A DNA stretch of 35,786 bases from an uncultured Olsenella sp. (GTDB lineage: Bacteria; Actinomycetota; Coriobacteriia; Coriobacteriales; Atopobiaceae): NCBI GenBank assembly GCA_900548775.1, contig URLM01000015.1:1-35786 (forward strand), given 5' to 3'. Position numbers and translations under genes: made by a program. Position 1 is the first letter of the stretch; every line of letters starts with the position of its first letter. The notes under the pieces were generated by a model. The model did not search any database. It had not been told where the DNA came from and worked only from the letters and a program-made list of their open reading frames with translations. Shown piece by piece: positions 22,054-31,166 of the stretch.

Positions 22054-22968
22054 CTATGCCCCAAACCCGAGCAGCTTGACCTCGGGCTGAAGGTCGATCT
22101 GGTACTTCTCCCGCACGGCATCGTGGACGTGCTGCATGACCGCGACGACGTCGTGGGCGTGAGCGCCGCCGTCGTTCACGATGAAGTTGGCGTGTACGTC
22201 GGAGACAACTGCCCCGCCAACGCGGTATCCCTTGAGGCCACAGGCCTCGATCATGACGGCAGCGGAGCGCGAGCCGGGGTTCCTGAAGACCGAGCCGCAG
22301 CAGGGCCTTCCCATGGGCTGGGACTGGCTGCGGCGCCGAAGGCGGTCCTCAACGTCGCGGGCGATGGCGTCGTGGCTGCCGGGCGTAAGCCGGAAGGTGG
22401 CCTCGAGCACGATCTCGGTGGTGGGGAGCGACGTCGTGCGGTAGCCCCACTCGACCTCGGCGGCGGCGTGGCGCACCAGCCCCTTGCCGGGGCTCAGGCT
22501 CACCACGTCCTCGATGACCGCGCCCACCCACTCGTGGCGGGTGCCCGCGTCCATCGAGACAGCCCCGCCCACGGTGCCCGGAATGCCCGCGCAGAACTCG
22601 AGTCCGGAAAGCGAGCGCCTCATGGCCTCCGAGACGAGCTTCGAGAGCGGGAGCGCCGCCCCCGCCGTCACGCGGCCGTCCTCTGCAAAGCTCATGCGCG
22701 AGAACTCGCGGCCAAGCGTGATGACGCAGCCGTCATAGCCCGTGTCGGCCACGAGGATGTTCGAGCCCTTCCCCATGACCACCCAGGGCACGCGCTCGGC
22801 GCGCAGGACCTCGACGGTCTTGAGCAGGGCCTCATAGGTGTTCGCGCACACGAAGAGCGCGGCGGGGCCACCGATGCGGTACGTCGTGCGATGGGAGAGC
22901 CTCTCGCCGCGGATCACGTCCGCGTCGATGGCCCCAGAGAGGCTCATGTATGCGTTGAAGACGCTCAC
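22054..22968 (-). CDS. murB: UDP-N-acetylenolpyruvoylglucosamine reductase
   Basis: 304 residues. FAD enzyme that reduces UDP-GlcNAc-enolpyruvate to UDP-MurNAc with NADPH. FAD-binding motifs: TTYRIGGPAALFV (28-40), VMGKGSNILVAD (64-75), AGIPGTVGGAVSMDAG (127-142). Catalytic Ser226 is in CCGSVFRNP and the late Glu in LQPEVKLLG. The start is a GTG at 22968, five bases after the murC stop, with AAGGA upstream at long spacing; an internal ATG at 22947 is possible but would trim the N-terminus. Confidence 0.94.
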   Translation of the reverse strand: MSVFNAYMSLSGAIDADVIRGERLSHRTTYRIGGPAALFVCANTYEALLKTVEVLRAERVPWVVMGKGSNILVADTGYDGCVITLGREFSRMSFAEDGRVTAGAALPLSKLVSEAMRRSLSGLEFCAGIPGTVGGAVSMDAGTRHEWVGAVIEDVVSLSPGKGLVRHAAAEVEWGYRTTSLPTTEIVLEATFRLTPGSHDAIARDVEDRLRRRSQSQPMGRPCCGSVFRNPGSRSAAVMIEACGLKGYRVGGAVVSDVHANFIVNDGGAHAHDVVAVMQHVHDAVREKYQIDLQPEVKLLGFGA

Positions 22969-22973
22969 GCCCG

Positions 22974-24428
22974 TTACTCGTCCTTCTTCTCGTCACGCTC
23001 GCGCATGGCGGCGATGAATGCGGGGCCGATCTGGGTGACGTCGCCGGCGCCCTGGGTGATGAGGAGGTCGCCCGGACGGCAGGTGTCGCAGAGGTTCTGG
23101 ACGAGCTCGTGGCGGTTGGGGACGTAGGCCACGTCAGGCACCGTGCCGGCAGCCTCTACCTGGGACGAGACGGTCTTGCCCGAGATTCCCGGGATGGGCA
23201 TCTCTCCCGCCGAGAAGACGTCCATCACGCGCAGGACGTCCACGTTGTCGAAGGCGTGCGCGAAGAGCGGCTCGAGCGCCTTGGTGCGGCTGTAGCGGTG
23301 CGGCTGGAACACGCAGACGATGCGGTCGAAGCCAAGCTCGGAGGCGGCACCGAGCGTGGCCGCGATCTCTGTGGGGTGATGCCCGTAGTCGTCGACGACC
23401 GTGATGCCGTCGATGTCGCCCACGTGCGTGAAGCGACGACGCGCGCCCTTGAACTCGGAGAGCTTCTCGGCGGCCTGCGCGACGTCTGCGCCAAGCACGT
23501 CCGCCACGGCGATGGCTGCCGTGGCGTTTGCCATGTTGTGGCGGCCTGGGTTCGACTTGATGGTCACCTCGACCGTGGCGCCAGAGGGCGTCTTCACCTG
23601 GAAGCGCATGGCCAGCCGGTGCGGTGCCAGGCCCTCCTCGGGCACGCAGACGTAGTCGTTGCCCTCGTCGAAGCCGTAGGTGACCACGTGGCGGCCGGTC
23701 GAGCGGGCAAGCTCGACATAGTGGGGGTTGTCACCGTTCACCACGACGGTGCCCTTCTCGCCCACCAGGTCCATGAAGGTGCAGAAGGTCTTCTCGATGT
23801 TCTCGAGCGTGCCGTAGTGGTCGAGGTGGTCCGCCTCGATGTTGGTGACCACCACGACGTCGGGGTTGAGGTAGAGGAAGGAGCCGTCGGACTCGTCCGC
23901 CTCGCAGACGAAGTAGCCGCCCTCGCCGTTCCTGCCGTTGGTGTCGTAGCCCTCGACCACGCCGCCGATGAGGAAGGAGGGGTCCCAGCCCAGGCGGTCG
24001 AGCATGGTCGCGATCATGGAAGACGTGGTGGTCTTGCCGTGAGTGCCGGCGACGGCGACGGTGGTGGCGTTGTTGGAGAGGTACGACAGCATCTTGGCGC
24101 GCGGCCAGATGGGAATGTTCAGCTCGCGGGCGCGCACGACCTCGGGGTTGGTCTCGGGGATGGCGCTCGAGGTCACGACCACCTCGGGCGAGACGCGGTC
24201 GATGGTCGCGGCGTCGTGGCCGATGGTCACGTCGATGCCCACGTCCTCAAGCTCGCGCACGTAGTGGGAGCTCTTGAGGTCAGAGCCGGTGACCTTGCAG
24301 CCGCGCTTGTTGAGCACGAGGGCGATGCCGCTCATGCCCGCCCCGCCGATGCCCACGAAGTGGGCGCTCGCGATGGCCTTGCCCTTCTCGGCCGCCGTGT
24401 CGCGGGTCGTCTCCTTGATGTCTGCCAT
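22974..24428 (-). CDS. murC: UDP-N-acetylmuramate--L-alanine ligase
   Basis: 484 residues. ATP-dependent ligase adding the first residue, L-Ala, to UDP-MurNAc. N-terminal UDP-binding GIGGAGMSGIA (26-36), the ATP P-loop AGTHGKTTTSS (127-137), the EADESDGSFL segment, NIEADHLDHYG, and the Mur C-terminal domain with DDYGHHPTEI and FQPHRYSRT. The ATG at 24428 follows GGAAGGGGAAGCC. A 152-bp gap separates it from murG, with no gene in it. Confidence 0.97.
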   Translation of the reverse strand: MADIKETTRDTAAEKGKAIASAHFVGIGGAGMSGIALVLNKRGCKVTGSDLKSSHYVRELEDVGIDVTIGHDAATIDRVSPEVVVTSSAIPETNPEVVRARELNIPIWPRAKMLSYLSNNATTVAVAGTHGKTTTSSMIATMLDRLGWDPSFLIGGVVEGYDTNGRNGEGGYFVCEADESDGSFLYLNPDVVVVTNIEADHLDHYGTLENIEKTFCTFMDLVGEKGTVVVNGDNPHYVELARSTGRHVVTYGFDEGNDYVCVPEEGLAPHRLAMRFQVKTPSGATVEVTIKSNPGRHNMANATAAIAVADVLGADVAQAAEKLSEFKGARRRFTHVGDIDGITVVDDYGHHPTEIAATLGAASELGFDRIVCVFQPHRYSRTKALEPLFAHAFDNVDVLRVMDVFSAGEMPIPGISGKTVSSQVEAAGTVPDVAYVPNRHELVQNLCDTCRPGDLLITQGAGDVTQIGPAFIAAMRERDEKKDE

Positions 24429-24580
24429 GGCTTCCCCTTCCAAAGGTGCGCGGCGAGAGGCCCGCCGCGGAAACTGGTTCGCCTAACCTATTCACTCTAG
24501 CCGATGGACGGCCCAAGACGGTCCGCGGCAACAAGCCACCATGGACTCAGCAGGGCTCCGTCTTCGCGGCCGGGACGCGC

Positions 24581-25717
24581 CTAGCGTGCGGCGGCACGCT
24601 CCACCATGTCCGCGAGCTTGACGGCCGCCTGGTCCTGCCCAAGGCCGCGGGCGCACGCGCGCATGCGCTCGCGCCGCTCGGCGTCGCCCACGAGGTCGAG
24701 AAGGTCGTCGGCAAACTCGTCGCCGTCTATCGCGTCGTCGGCGAAGAGGTCCGCTGCGCCGGCGTCGACCAGGTAGTGGGCGTTGGTCGTCTGGTGGTCG
24801 CCCGTTGCGAGCGGGTAGGGCACCAGCACGCTCGGGACGGCGAGCGCCGCAATCTCGGCGATGGATGAGGCCCCGGCGCGAGAGACAACGAGGTCTGCGG
24901 CCGCGAGGGCCTCGCCCATGTTGGAGATGTAGGGGACGACCTGCCAGCGCTCGCGCTCTGCCCCGGTGAGGGCAAGGGACGAGACGACGTCCTCGTAGAG
25001 CTCCTTGCCCGTGGAGTGGACCACGTAGAGGCCGGGATTGGCGAGCAGGCGCTCCTTGAGGCGAGCGATTGCCTCGTTCACGTGGGCGGCACCCAGGCTC
25101 CCGCCAAAGACGAGAAGCATCGTGGCGTCCTCGGGGATCGAGAAGGCAGCGCGGCCCGCCTCGCGCGAGGCGGAAAGGACGCTCCTGCGCACGGGGTTGC
25201 CCGTGAGCACGATGGCGTCCTCGCCACGGACGCGCCCCTCGAAGGCGGCGCGCGCCTGGGGCAGCGACACGCAGACGTAGCGCGCATGGGGCGCGAGCGT
25301 CTTGTTGGCAAGGCCGGGGACCGAGTTCTGCTCGTGGAGCACGTAGGGGATGTGCCGCTTGCGGCAGCGGTCCATGAGCGCCAGCTCGACGTAGGCGCCA
25401 AACCCCACGGCGACGTCTGGGGCTCCCTTCTCGGCAAAGACCTCCCCCACCCGCGAGGAGGCCTTGCCCTCGCGCACGAGGGCCGAGACGAGCGTCCAGG
25501 GCCTCGAGCGGTCGAAGCCGGTCACGTGGATGGGCTCGAGCTCGAAGCCCGCCTGCGGGACGAGCGTCCCCTCGAGCTTGGCGCTCTGGCCAAAGAAGCG
25601 CACGTGGTGGCCACGAGCGGAGAGCTCCTCGGCCAGAGCGAGCGCCGGGTTGATGTGGCCCGCGGTGCCGCCAGCGGCGATCGCAACCTCTAGACTAGTT
25701 CCTGCCACGCCTGCCAT
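24581..25717 (-). CDS. murG: Lipid II synthase MurG (GlcNAc transferase)
   Basis: 378 residues. Peripheral membrane GT-B glycosyltransferase that adds GlcNAc to lipid I, giving lipid II. Motifs: IAAGGTAGHINPALALAEEL (14-33, glycine-rich loop), VGFGAYVELAL, LHEQNSVPGLANK, LVFGGSLGAAHVNEA, YISNMGEALAAADLVVSRAGASSIAEIAALAVPSVLVPYPLATGDHQTTNA. The ATG at 25717 has GGAAGAGGGG just before it and overlaps the end of ftsW by 23 bases; an in-frame GTG at 25735 is less likely. Confidence 0.95.
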   Translation of the reverse strand: MAGVAGTSLEVAIAAGGTAGHINPALALAEELSARGHHVRFFGQSAKLEGTLVPQAGFELEPIHVTGFDRSRPWTLVSALVREGKASSRVGEVFAEKGAPDVAVGFGAYVELALMDRCRKRHIPYVLHEQNSVPGLANKTLAPHARYVCVSLPQARAAFEGRVRGEDAIVLTGNPVRRSVLSASREAGRAAFSIPEDATMLLVFGGSLGAAHVNEAIARLKERLLANPGLYVVHSTGKELYEDVVSSLALTGAERERWQVVPYISNMGEALAAADLVVSRAGASSIAEIAALAVPSVLVPYPLATGDHQTTNAHYLVDAGAADLFADDAIDGDEFADDLLDLVGDAERRERMRACARGLGQDQAAVKLADMVERAAAR

Positions 25718-27257
25718 CCCCTCTTCCGGACCCACGACCGCGCAGCCTCTCCGCCGCGTTGGGTCCGAGGTCTATCCTTCCACCATCGTACCTGCCAGAC
25801 CTGCTCGGCCGACCGTTGCCTCCCCGCGGCCTTCCCTGCTGGCGCGCCCGGCTCCCGCCGTCGACCATGCGCAGGCCGGACCCGGCTTCCCCGCGCGGGC
25901 GCGCGGAGCGGGGCGTGGGCGTCCTCACGAGCGAGATGCCCGGGGACGCCGAGGGGGCAGGACCCCTGGCCTCCTCGCCGTCGGCAAACTGCCAGGACTG
26001 GCGGCTTCTGTCGTGGACGGTCTCGGGCAGCGCGGAATTGTTGGAGACCGAGACGATCATTCCCACGAGCATGAGGCAGCTCATGATTGTCGAGCCGCCA
26101 TAGGACACGAACGGGACGGGCTTGCCCGAGAGTGGCATGATGCCAAGGACGCCGCAGACGTTCACCAGGAGCTGGATCACGATGAGCGACGTGCATCCCG
26201 CGGCGATGAGCCTGCCGCACATGTCGGGCGCGTAACGGGCGATGCGGAACCCCGCCCACGCGAGGACGCCAAACGCGGCGAGCACGCCGAGCGTTCCCAC
26301 GAGGCCAAGCTCCTCGCCCACCACGGCAAAGATGAAGTCGTTGTAGGCCATGGGCAGGTATGAGTACTTCTGCTTGCTCATGCCCAGCCCAACGCCAAAG
26401 AGCCCACCCGAGCCAAAGGCGTAGAAGCCCTGGATGAGCTGGTAGCCGGAGCCCGTGGGGTCACTCCAAGGGTCGAACATGGTCACGATGCGGGCACGGG
26501 AGTAGTCATCCTTCAGCGAGAGGACGATGACCCCAACCACGCCAACGCCAATCACGAGGAGAATCCAGCGACGGTCCATGCCGGCGAGATAGGCCATCAC
26601 GATGAGGGTGGCGGCGATGATCATGGTCGAGCCCTTGTCGGGCTGAAGCAGGATGAGCACGAGGGGGACGCCCACGAAGACCGCAAGGCTCTTCACGAAC
26701 TCCTGGAAGTCCATGGCCTGCTCGTCGTAGTAGCGCTCGGCGAGGTCGGCCGCCACAAGGATGATGGTGATCTTGGCGAACTCGGACGGCTGGAGCGTGA
26801 AGGGGCCAATGGCGATCCAGCGGGTTGCGCCATAGGCGTCGCTGCCCGCTATGGGCAGAAAGATCAGCAGCAGCAGGCCGATGGTGAGAATCCAGATGAT
26901 CCGCACCAGCGTCTTTCCCCAGAGGTGGTAGTCCCGCGTCGCGATGAACACGGCGAACCCCGTGCCCGCCGCGGCGAACGCGAGCTGGCGCTTGAGGTAG
27001 TAGGCGGGGTCGTTGCCCAGGGCGTCCGAGGTGAGAGACGTGATGGACGAGGCCGAGTACACCATGAGAAAGCCAAAGCAGGTGAGGATCACCACCACGG
27101 CGATGAGGACGAGCCTGGGCTTCATGAACCTCTCGGGCACGCCGAGGATGGTCTTCTCGACCGACGAGCGGCCCGAGCCCCTCCCCTGGCCGCTGCGCCG
27201 GGAGGAGGAGCGGGGACGTGGGACGGCGGAGCCCCTGTATGCGGACGCCTGGGCCAC
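25695..27257 (-). CDS. ftsW: Septal peptidoglycan polymerase FtsW (SEDS)
   Basis: 520 residues from a GTG at 27257. SEDS-family glycosyltransferase that polymerises lipid II at the septum together with FtsI. About ten transmembrane segments begin at KPRLVLIAVVVILTCFGFLMVYSASS. Key regions are TRWIAIGPFTLQPSEFAKI, LLQPDKGSTMI, and GKPVPFVSYGGSTIMSCLMLVGMI. The GTG overlaps the murD stop (TAGTG) with a G-rich ribosome binding site in the murD end, so it adds a 45-residue basic leader before the internal ATG at 27125, which is the alternative start. The C-terminal tail (406-520) is long, Arg/Gly-rich and unlike the family core. The upstream open frame is only the shadow of murD. Confidence 0.92.
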   Translation of the reverse strand: MAQASAYRGSAVPRPRSSSRRSGQGRGSGRSSVEKTILGVPERFMKPRLVLIAVVVILTCFGFLMVYSASSITSLTSDALGNDPAYYLKRQLAFAAAGTGFAVFIATRDYHLWGKTLVRIIWILTIGLLLLIFLPIAGSDAYGATRWIAIGPFTLQPSEFAKITIILVAADLAERYYDEQAMDFQEFVKSLAVFVGVPLVLILLQPDKGSTMIIAATLIVMAYLAGMDRRWILLVIGVGVVGVIVLSLKDDYSRARIVTMFDPWSDPTGSGYQLIQGFYAFGSGGLFGVGLGMSKQKYSYLPMAYNDFIFAVVGEELGLVGTLGVLAAFGVLAWAGFRIARYAPDMCGRLIAAGCTSLIVIQLLVNVCGVLGIMPLSGKPVPFVSYGGSTIMSCLMLVGMIVSVSNNSALPETVHDRSRQSWQFADGEEARGPAPSASPGISLVRTPTPRSARPRGEAGSGLRMVDGGSRARQQGRPRGGNGRPSRSGRYDGGRIDLGPNAAERLRGRGSGRGDGRRGRN

Positions 27258-28678
27258 TAGCGCAGCCCCCCTGCGGCCACGCGCTCGGCAGCGAGGCGCT
27301 TGAAGAGCTCGCCGCGCTCCTCCATGTTGTGGAACTCGTCGAAGGACGAGCACGCGGGCGAGAGAAGCACCACGTCGCCGGCCTGGGCGCGCCCGCAGGC
27401 GGCCGAGAAGGCCTCGCGCATGTGGGGCTCGCGCACGACCTCGAGCGCGGAGCCCGAGGCGGAGACCTCGTCCTCGAGGGCGCGGGCGATTCTCTCGCCG
27501 GCGGCGCCGTAGCACACGGCGACACGACAGCGAGCTGCCACCGCGCGGGCGAGCGAGGTGAGGTCGGTGCCCTTGTCGTGGCCGCCCAGGAGCACCACGA
27601 CGCTCCCCGGCCTGAAGGCGGTGAGGGCCTTCTCGACGGAGTCGGTGTTGGTCGCCTTGGAGTCGTTCACGAAGCGCACGCCCGCGACCTCGCCGCAGGG
27701 CTCGATGCGGTGCTCGAGCGGCGAGAAGGCGAGAAGTCCGCGGCACACGTCCTCCTCGGCCACGCCCAGCTCGAGCGCAACGGCAGAGGCCACGAGGGCG
27801 TTCTCCTGGTTGTGCTCGCCCTGGATGAGCAGGTCTGACGCAGGCACGAGGACGTGCTCCGCGCCATCGAGGCGCACCACGAGCCGTCCGTCGCGCACGA
27901 AGGCGGCGCACGGCGTGCCGGGGTCCTGGCGCACGTCCACGCGGCACACGCGAAGGCCCCTCTTCTCGAGGCGCCCTATGACGGCGCGGCACCAGTCGTC
28001 GCCGTCGAAGACCACGGCGAGGTCGCCTGCCCCGAGGTTGGCGAAGATCTTCTCCTTTGCCTGTGCATATGCCTCCATGCTGCCGTGCCACTCCACGTGG
28101 TCGGGCGTCACGTTCATGAGGCAGGCCACGTGCGGGTGCAGGAAGCGCGTGGTTGCGAGCTGGAAGCTGGAGAGCTCGGCCACGAACCACGAGCCCGGCT
28201 CGCGCTCGGCGAGGCGGCTCGTGATGAGGGTGCCGATGTTGCCCACGGCCTCGGCGGAGCGCCCGCCCTCGCGAAGGAGCGCCGTGGTGAGGGAGGTCGT
28301 GGTGGTCTTGCCGTTGGTGCCGGTGATGCCCACCCAGTTGGCGGGGCTCTCGCGCCACGCGAACTCGGGCTCGCCGATGACCTCCACGGCATGCGCGGCG
28401 GCTGCCTGGAAGAAGGCCGAGCCAATGGGGATGCCAGGAGACGCAACGGCCAGGTCGAAGGTGCCCTCGACCTCCTCGGTGCCCAGGACGCAGCGTACGC
28501 CCAGGCCCTCGAGCTCGCGCGTCACCTCGCCCTCGTGCGAGGAGGCGCCGCCGAAGAGCGTGACGGAGGAGACCCTCTCGCCAAGCCCCGCGAGGTAGCG
28601 GCAGACGGCCTCGCCCGTGTGTCCTATGCCCAGAACGGCGACGTCGCCGAGGCGCGCCGGGGTACTGCTTTCCTGCAT
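27257..28678 (-). CDS. murD: UDP-N-acetylmuramoylalanine--D-glutamate ligase
   Basis: 473 residues. Adds D-Glu to UDP-MurNAc-L-Ala. N-terminal domain VAVLGIGHTGEAVCRYL (13-29), P-loop GITGTNGKTTTTSL (117-130), PDHVEWHGSMEAYAQAK, FVNDSKATNTDSVEKAL and GGHDKGTDL. Length is normal. The start is the ATG at 28678 with AGGGGGC upstream, 10 bases after the mraY stop. Its stop overlaps the ftsW start codon. Confidence 0.96.
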   Translation of the reverse strand: MQESSTPARLGDVAVLGIGHTGEAVCRYLAGLGERVSSVTLFGGASSHEGEVTRELEGLGVRCVLGTEEVEGTFDLAVASPGIPIGSAFFQAAAAHAVEVIGEPEFAWRESPANWVGITGTNGKTTTTSLTTALLREGGRSAEAVGNIGTLITSRLAEREPGSWFVAELSSFQLATTRFLHPHVACLMNVTPDHVEWHGSMEAYAQAKEKIFANLGAGDLAVVFDGDDWCRAVIGRLEKRGLRVCRVDVRQDPGTPCAAFVRDGRLVVRLDGAEHVLVPASDLLIQGEHNQENALVASAVALELGVAEEDVCRGLLAFSPLEHRIEPCGEVAGVRFVNDSKATNTDSVEKALTAFRPGSVVVLLGGHDKGTDLTSLARAVAARCRVAVCYGAAGERIARALEDEVSASGSALEVVREPHMREAFSAACGRAQAGDVVLLSPACSSFDEFHNMEERGELFKRLAAERVAAGGLR

Positions 28679-28688
28679 GAGAAGCCCC

Positions 28689-29714
28689 CTAGCCAAGCTG
28701 GAAGTACAGTGCGAACCCAAGGACCGCGAAGGCGGCCGAGACGATCCAGAAGCGTATGACGACCTTCGTCTCGCTCCAGCCCTTCTTCTCGAAGTGGTGG
28801 TGGAGCGGGGCCATGAGGAACACGCGCTTGCCCGTGGCCTTGAAGCTCACGACCTGGACGATCACCGAGAGGGCCTCGACAATGAAGAGGCCGCCCATCA
28901 CGAGCGAGCAGACCTCGGTCTTGGTGAGGACGGCAAGCGCGGCGAAGGCGCCGCCCAGGGCCAGCGAGCCCGTGTCGCCCATGAAGATCGAGGCGGGATA
29001 GCAGTTGTACCAGAGGAAGCCCACGCAGGCACCCACGATGGTTGCGGCAAGAACGGAGAGGCCGAGCTGGTCCTCGTTGAAGGCGACCATGGCCATCACG
29101 ACCATCACCACGAGCACCGTGCCGCCCGCGAGGCCGTCGAGGCCGTCGGTGAGGTTGACGGCGTTGGAGAGGCCCGCCAGAAGCAGGAAGACGAAGACCA
29201 TGTAGAGCCAGGGCACCTGCACGCCGCCGATGGTGCTCGAGAGGACGCCGAGGTCGAGCGTCGCCCCGCCGGGGAACTCGATGGTGGGGGCTACACCGCA
29301 CAGGTTCACCGCAACGAGGCAGAAGACCACGCACACGACGGTGAGACCCACCATCTTCTGCGAGGGCGTGAGACCGAGCGAGCGCTTGTGCGCCACGGAC
29401 TCGATGTCGTCGAGAAGGCCAAGGGCGCCCGTCGCGAGCATCGCGAAGAGCGCGAGGAAGAGCATGGGCGACCAGGGCGCCATGAGGAGCGTGGTCACAA
29501 CCACGCCGAGAAGCATCACGATGCCGCCCATGGTGGGCGTGCCCTGCTTCACGAGGTGACGCTTGGGACCGTCAGCCCTCACCTGCTGCCCCAGCCCCTC
29601 GTGGCGCATGAGCTTGATGAAGAACGGCATCACCACGGCCGTGATGACGGCGGCAACGCCTGCCGCAAGAAGCACCTGGTAGCTAGGGTACGCGGGATTT
29701 CCCACAATGAACAT
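28689..29714 (-). CDS. mraY: Phospho-N-acetylmuramoyl-pentapeptide transferase
   Basis: 341 residues, integral membrane enzyme with about ten transmembrane helices. It transfers phospho-MurNAc-pentapeptide to undecaprenyl phosphate, forming lipid I. Motifs: GTPTMGGI, LGLLDDIES, NAVNLTDGLDGLAGG, FMGDTGSLALGG, and the MraY-specific APLHHHFEKKGWSETKVVIRFW. The ATG overlaps the murF stop by one base (TGATG), indicating translational coupling. Confidence 0.97.
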   Translation of the reverse strand: MFIVGNPAYPSYQVLLAAGVAAVITAVVMPFFIKLMRHEGLGQQVRADGPKRHLVKQGTPTMGGIVMLLGVVVTTLLMAPWSPMLFLALFAMLATGALGLLDDIESVAHKRSLGLTPSQKMVGLTVVCVVFCLVAVNLCGVAPTIEFPGGATLDLGVLSSTIGGVQVPWLYMVFVFLLLAGLSNAVNLTDGLDGLAGGTVLVVMVVMAMVAFNEDQLGLSVLAATIVGACVGFLWYNCYPASIFMGDTGSLALGGAFAALAVLTKTEVCSLVMGGLFIVEALSVIVQVVSFKATGKRVFLMAPLHHHFEKKGWSETKVVIRFWIVSAAFAVLGFALYFQLG

Positions 29715-31153
29715 CAGCGAAGCACTCCCCTCGCGAACGCATCCAGACCGCAGGAACGCGACGCCTTGACCAGCACGAGGTCGCCCTGCGAGAAGACGGG
29801 GGCGAGCGTCTCCACGGCAGCGTCGACCGTGGGGAAGAGCTGCAGGCGGTCCTCGGAGGCGCCCATCGTGCGCGCGGCCTCGGCCATCTCGGCGGCAAGC
29901 TCCCCGCCAACGAAGACAAGCATATCAAGACCCTTGGCCGCGGCATAGGCGCCCACGTAGCCGTGGAGGCGCCGCTCCTCGCTGCCAAGCTCGCCCATCT
30001 CGCCCAGGACGGCCACGCGCATCCCGGTGGCGTCCATCTCCGAGAGGACGTCGAGGGCCGCCGCCATGGAGGCGGGGCTCGCGTTGTAGGAGTCGTCGAT
30101 CACACGCACGCCGCGGGAAGACTCCGAGACGGCAAGGCGCATGCTCGCGGCGGGCATCGCGGCCATGGCTTCCGCAGCGGCGTCGCGGTCAAGGCCGAGC
30201 GCCTCGACCACGGCCATGGCGAGAAGGAAGTCGGGCACCACCTGGCGGCCGGGGACCTTTGGCGTGACCCTCTTGGACCAGCCGTCCTTGCACGTGACGG
30301 TAAAGGACGCCTCGCCCGTGCCGGTGAGCTCGACGTTGGTGGCGCGCACATCGTCGCCCTCGCGCTCGCCCACGTAGGCAACGGCAACGCCTGCGGGACG
30401 CGCAAAGTTCTCGGCGATGAAGGGCGTGTAGTCGTTGGCGCTCGTAAGCACCAGCAGCGGCTCCACGCCGCCCGACGCCACCATGCCCGAGACCACCTCG
30501 GCCTTGGCGCGGGCGATGTTCTCGCGCGAGCCGAGAAGCCCAATGTGGCTCGTCCCCACATTGGTGATCACGGCAAGCGTGGGTGCGCAGCAGGCGGCCA
30601 TGCGACGGATCTCGTTGGGATGGTTCATGCCCATCTCGCAGACGAGGACCTCGGCGTCGTCGGGCGCCGAGAGCACCGTGAGCGGCAGGCCGATGAGGTT
30701 ATTGAGGTTGCCCTGGGTTGCGTGGACGCGCCGCGCGGTCGCGCTGCCCGTGCGCAGGAGGTCCTTCGTCGTGGTCTTGCCCACCGAGCCGGTGACGCCC
30801 ACCACGAGCCAGTTGGGGTGACGGGCGCGCCACTCGTGGGCCAGGCGGAGCAGGAACTCCTCCGCGTCGTCGCCCTCGGGGCGCACCACGGCGCTGCCGC
30901 GCTCGCGGGCAAGCCCGAGAAGGGAGACGTCGGGATCGCGCGTCACCACGACGCAGGAAGCCCCCGCCTCGATGGCAGCGGCGGCGTAGTCGTTGCCATC
31001 GACATTCTCGCCGAGAAACGCCACGAAGACCGAGCCGGGGCCAATTTTTCGCGAGTCGATCTCGACCGAGCCGGCAACGCGTGCGCTTGGCGTTCCCTCG
31101 AGCAGCTGCGACCCCGTTGCGACCACGAGGTCTTCGATGTCCATGGAAAGCAT
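29714..31153 (-). CDS. murF: UDP-MurNAc-tripeptide--D-Ala-D-Ala ligase
   Basis: 479 residues. Adds D-Ala-D-Ala to complete the pentapeptide. N-terminal domain with EIDSRKIGPGSVFVAFLGENVDGNDY (31-56), P-loop GVTGSVGKTTTKDLL (119-133), EMGMNHPNEIRRMA, VITNVGTSHIGLLGS, IDDSYNASPASMAAAL and VLGEMGELG. The ATG at 31153 has AGGGGG five bases upstream; a second ATG three codons in is less well placed. murE, normally before murF, is not here. Confidence 0.95.
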   Translation of the reverse strand: MLSMDIEDLVVATGSQLLEGTPSARVAGSVEIDSRKIGPGSVFVAFLGENVDGNDYAAAAIEAGASCVVVTRDPDVSLLGLARERGSAVVRPEGDDAEEFLLRLAHEWRARHPNWLVVGVTGSVGKTTTKDLLRTGSATARRVHATQGNLNNLIGLPLTVLSAPDDAEVLVCEMGMNHPNEIRRMAACCAPTLAVITNVGTSHIGLLGSRENIARAKAEVVSGMVASGGVEPLLVLTSANDYTPFIAENFARPAGVAVAYVGEREGDDVRATNVELTGTGEASFTVTCKDGWSKRVTPKVPGRQVVPDFLLAMAVVEALGLDRDAAAEAMAAMPAASMRLAVSESSRGVRVIDDSYNASPASMAAALDVLSEMDATGMRVAVLGEMGELGSEERRLHGYVGAYAAAKGLDMLVFVGGELAAEMAEAARTMGASEDRLQLFPTVDAAVETLAPVFSQGDLVLVKASRSCGLDAFARGVLR

Positions 31154-31166
31154 AGGTCCCCCTGAC

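Noticed and set aside
21763..23127. 454-codon open frame on the plus strand opposite ftsQ and murB
   Set aside because: Antisense shadow without a ribosome binding site or a domain.
23109..24500. 463-codon open frame on the plus strand opposite murC
   Set aside because: Shadow of murC; the product is rich in Val, His, Gly and Asp with no recognisable domain.
27257..28358. Extension of the ftsW frame far upstream through murD
   Set aside because: GC-rich shadow frame lying entirely within murD; the GTG at 27257 with start-stop overlap is the sensible start.
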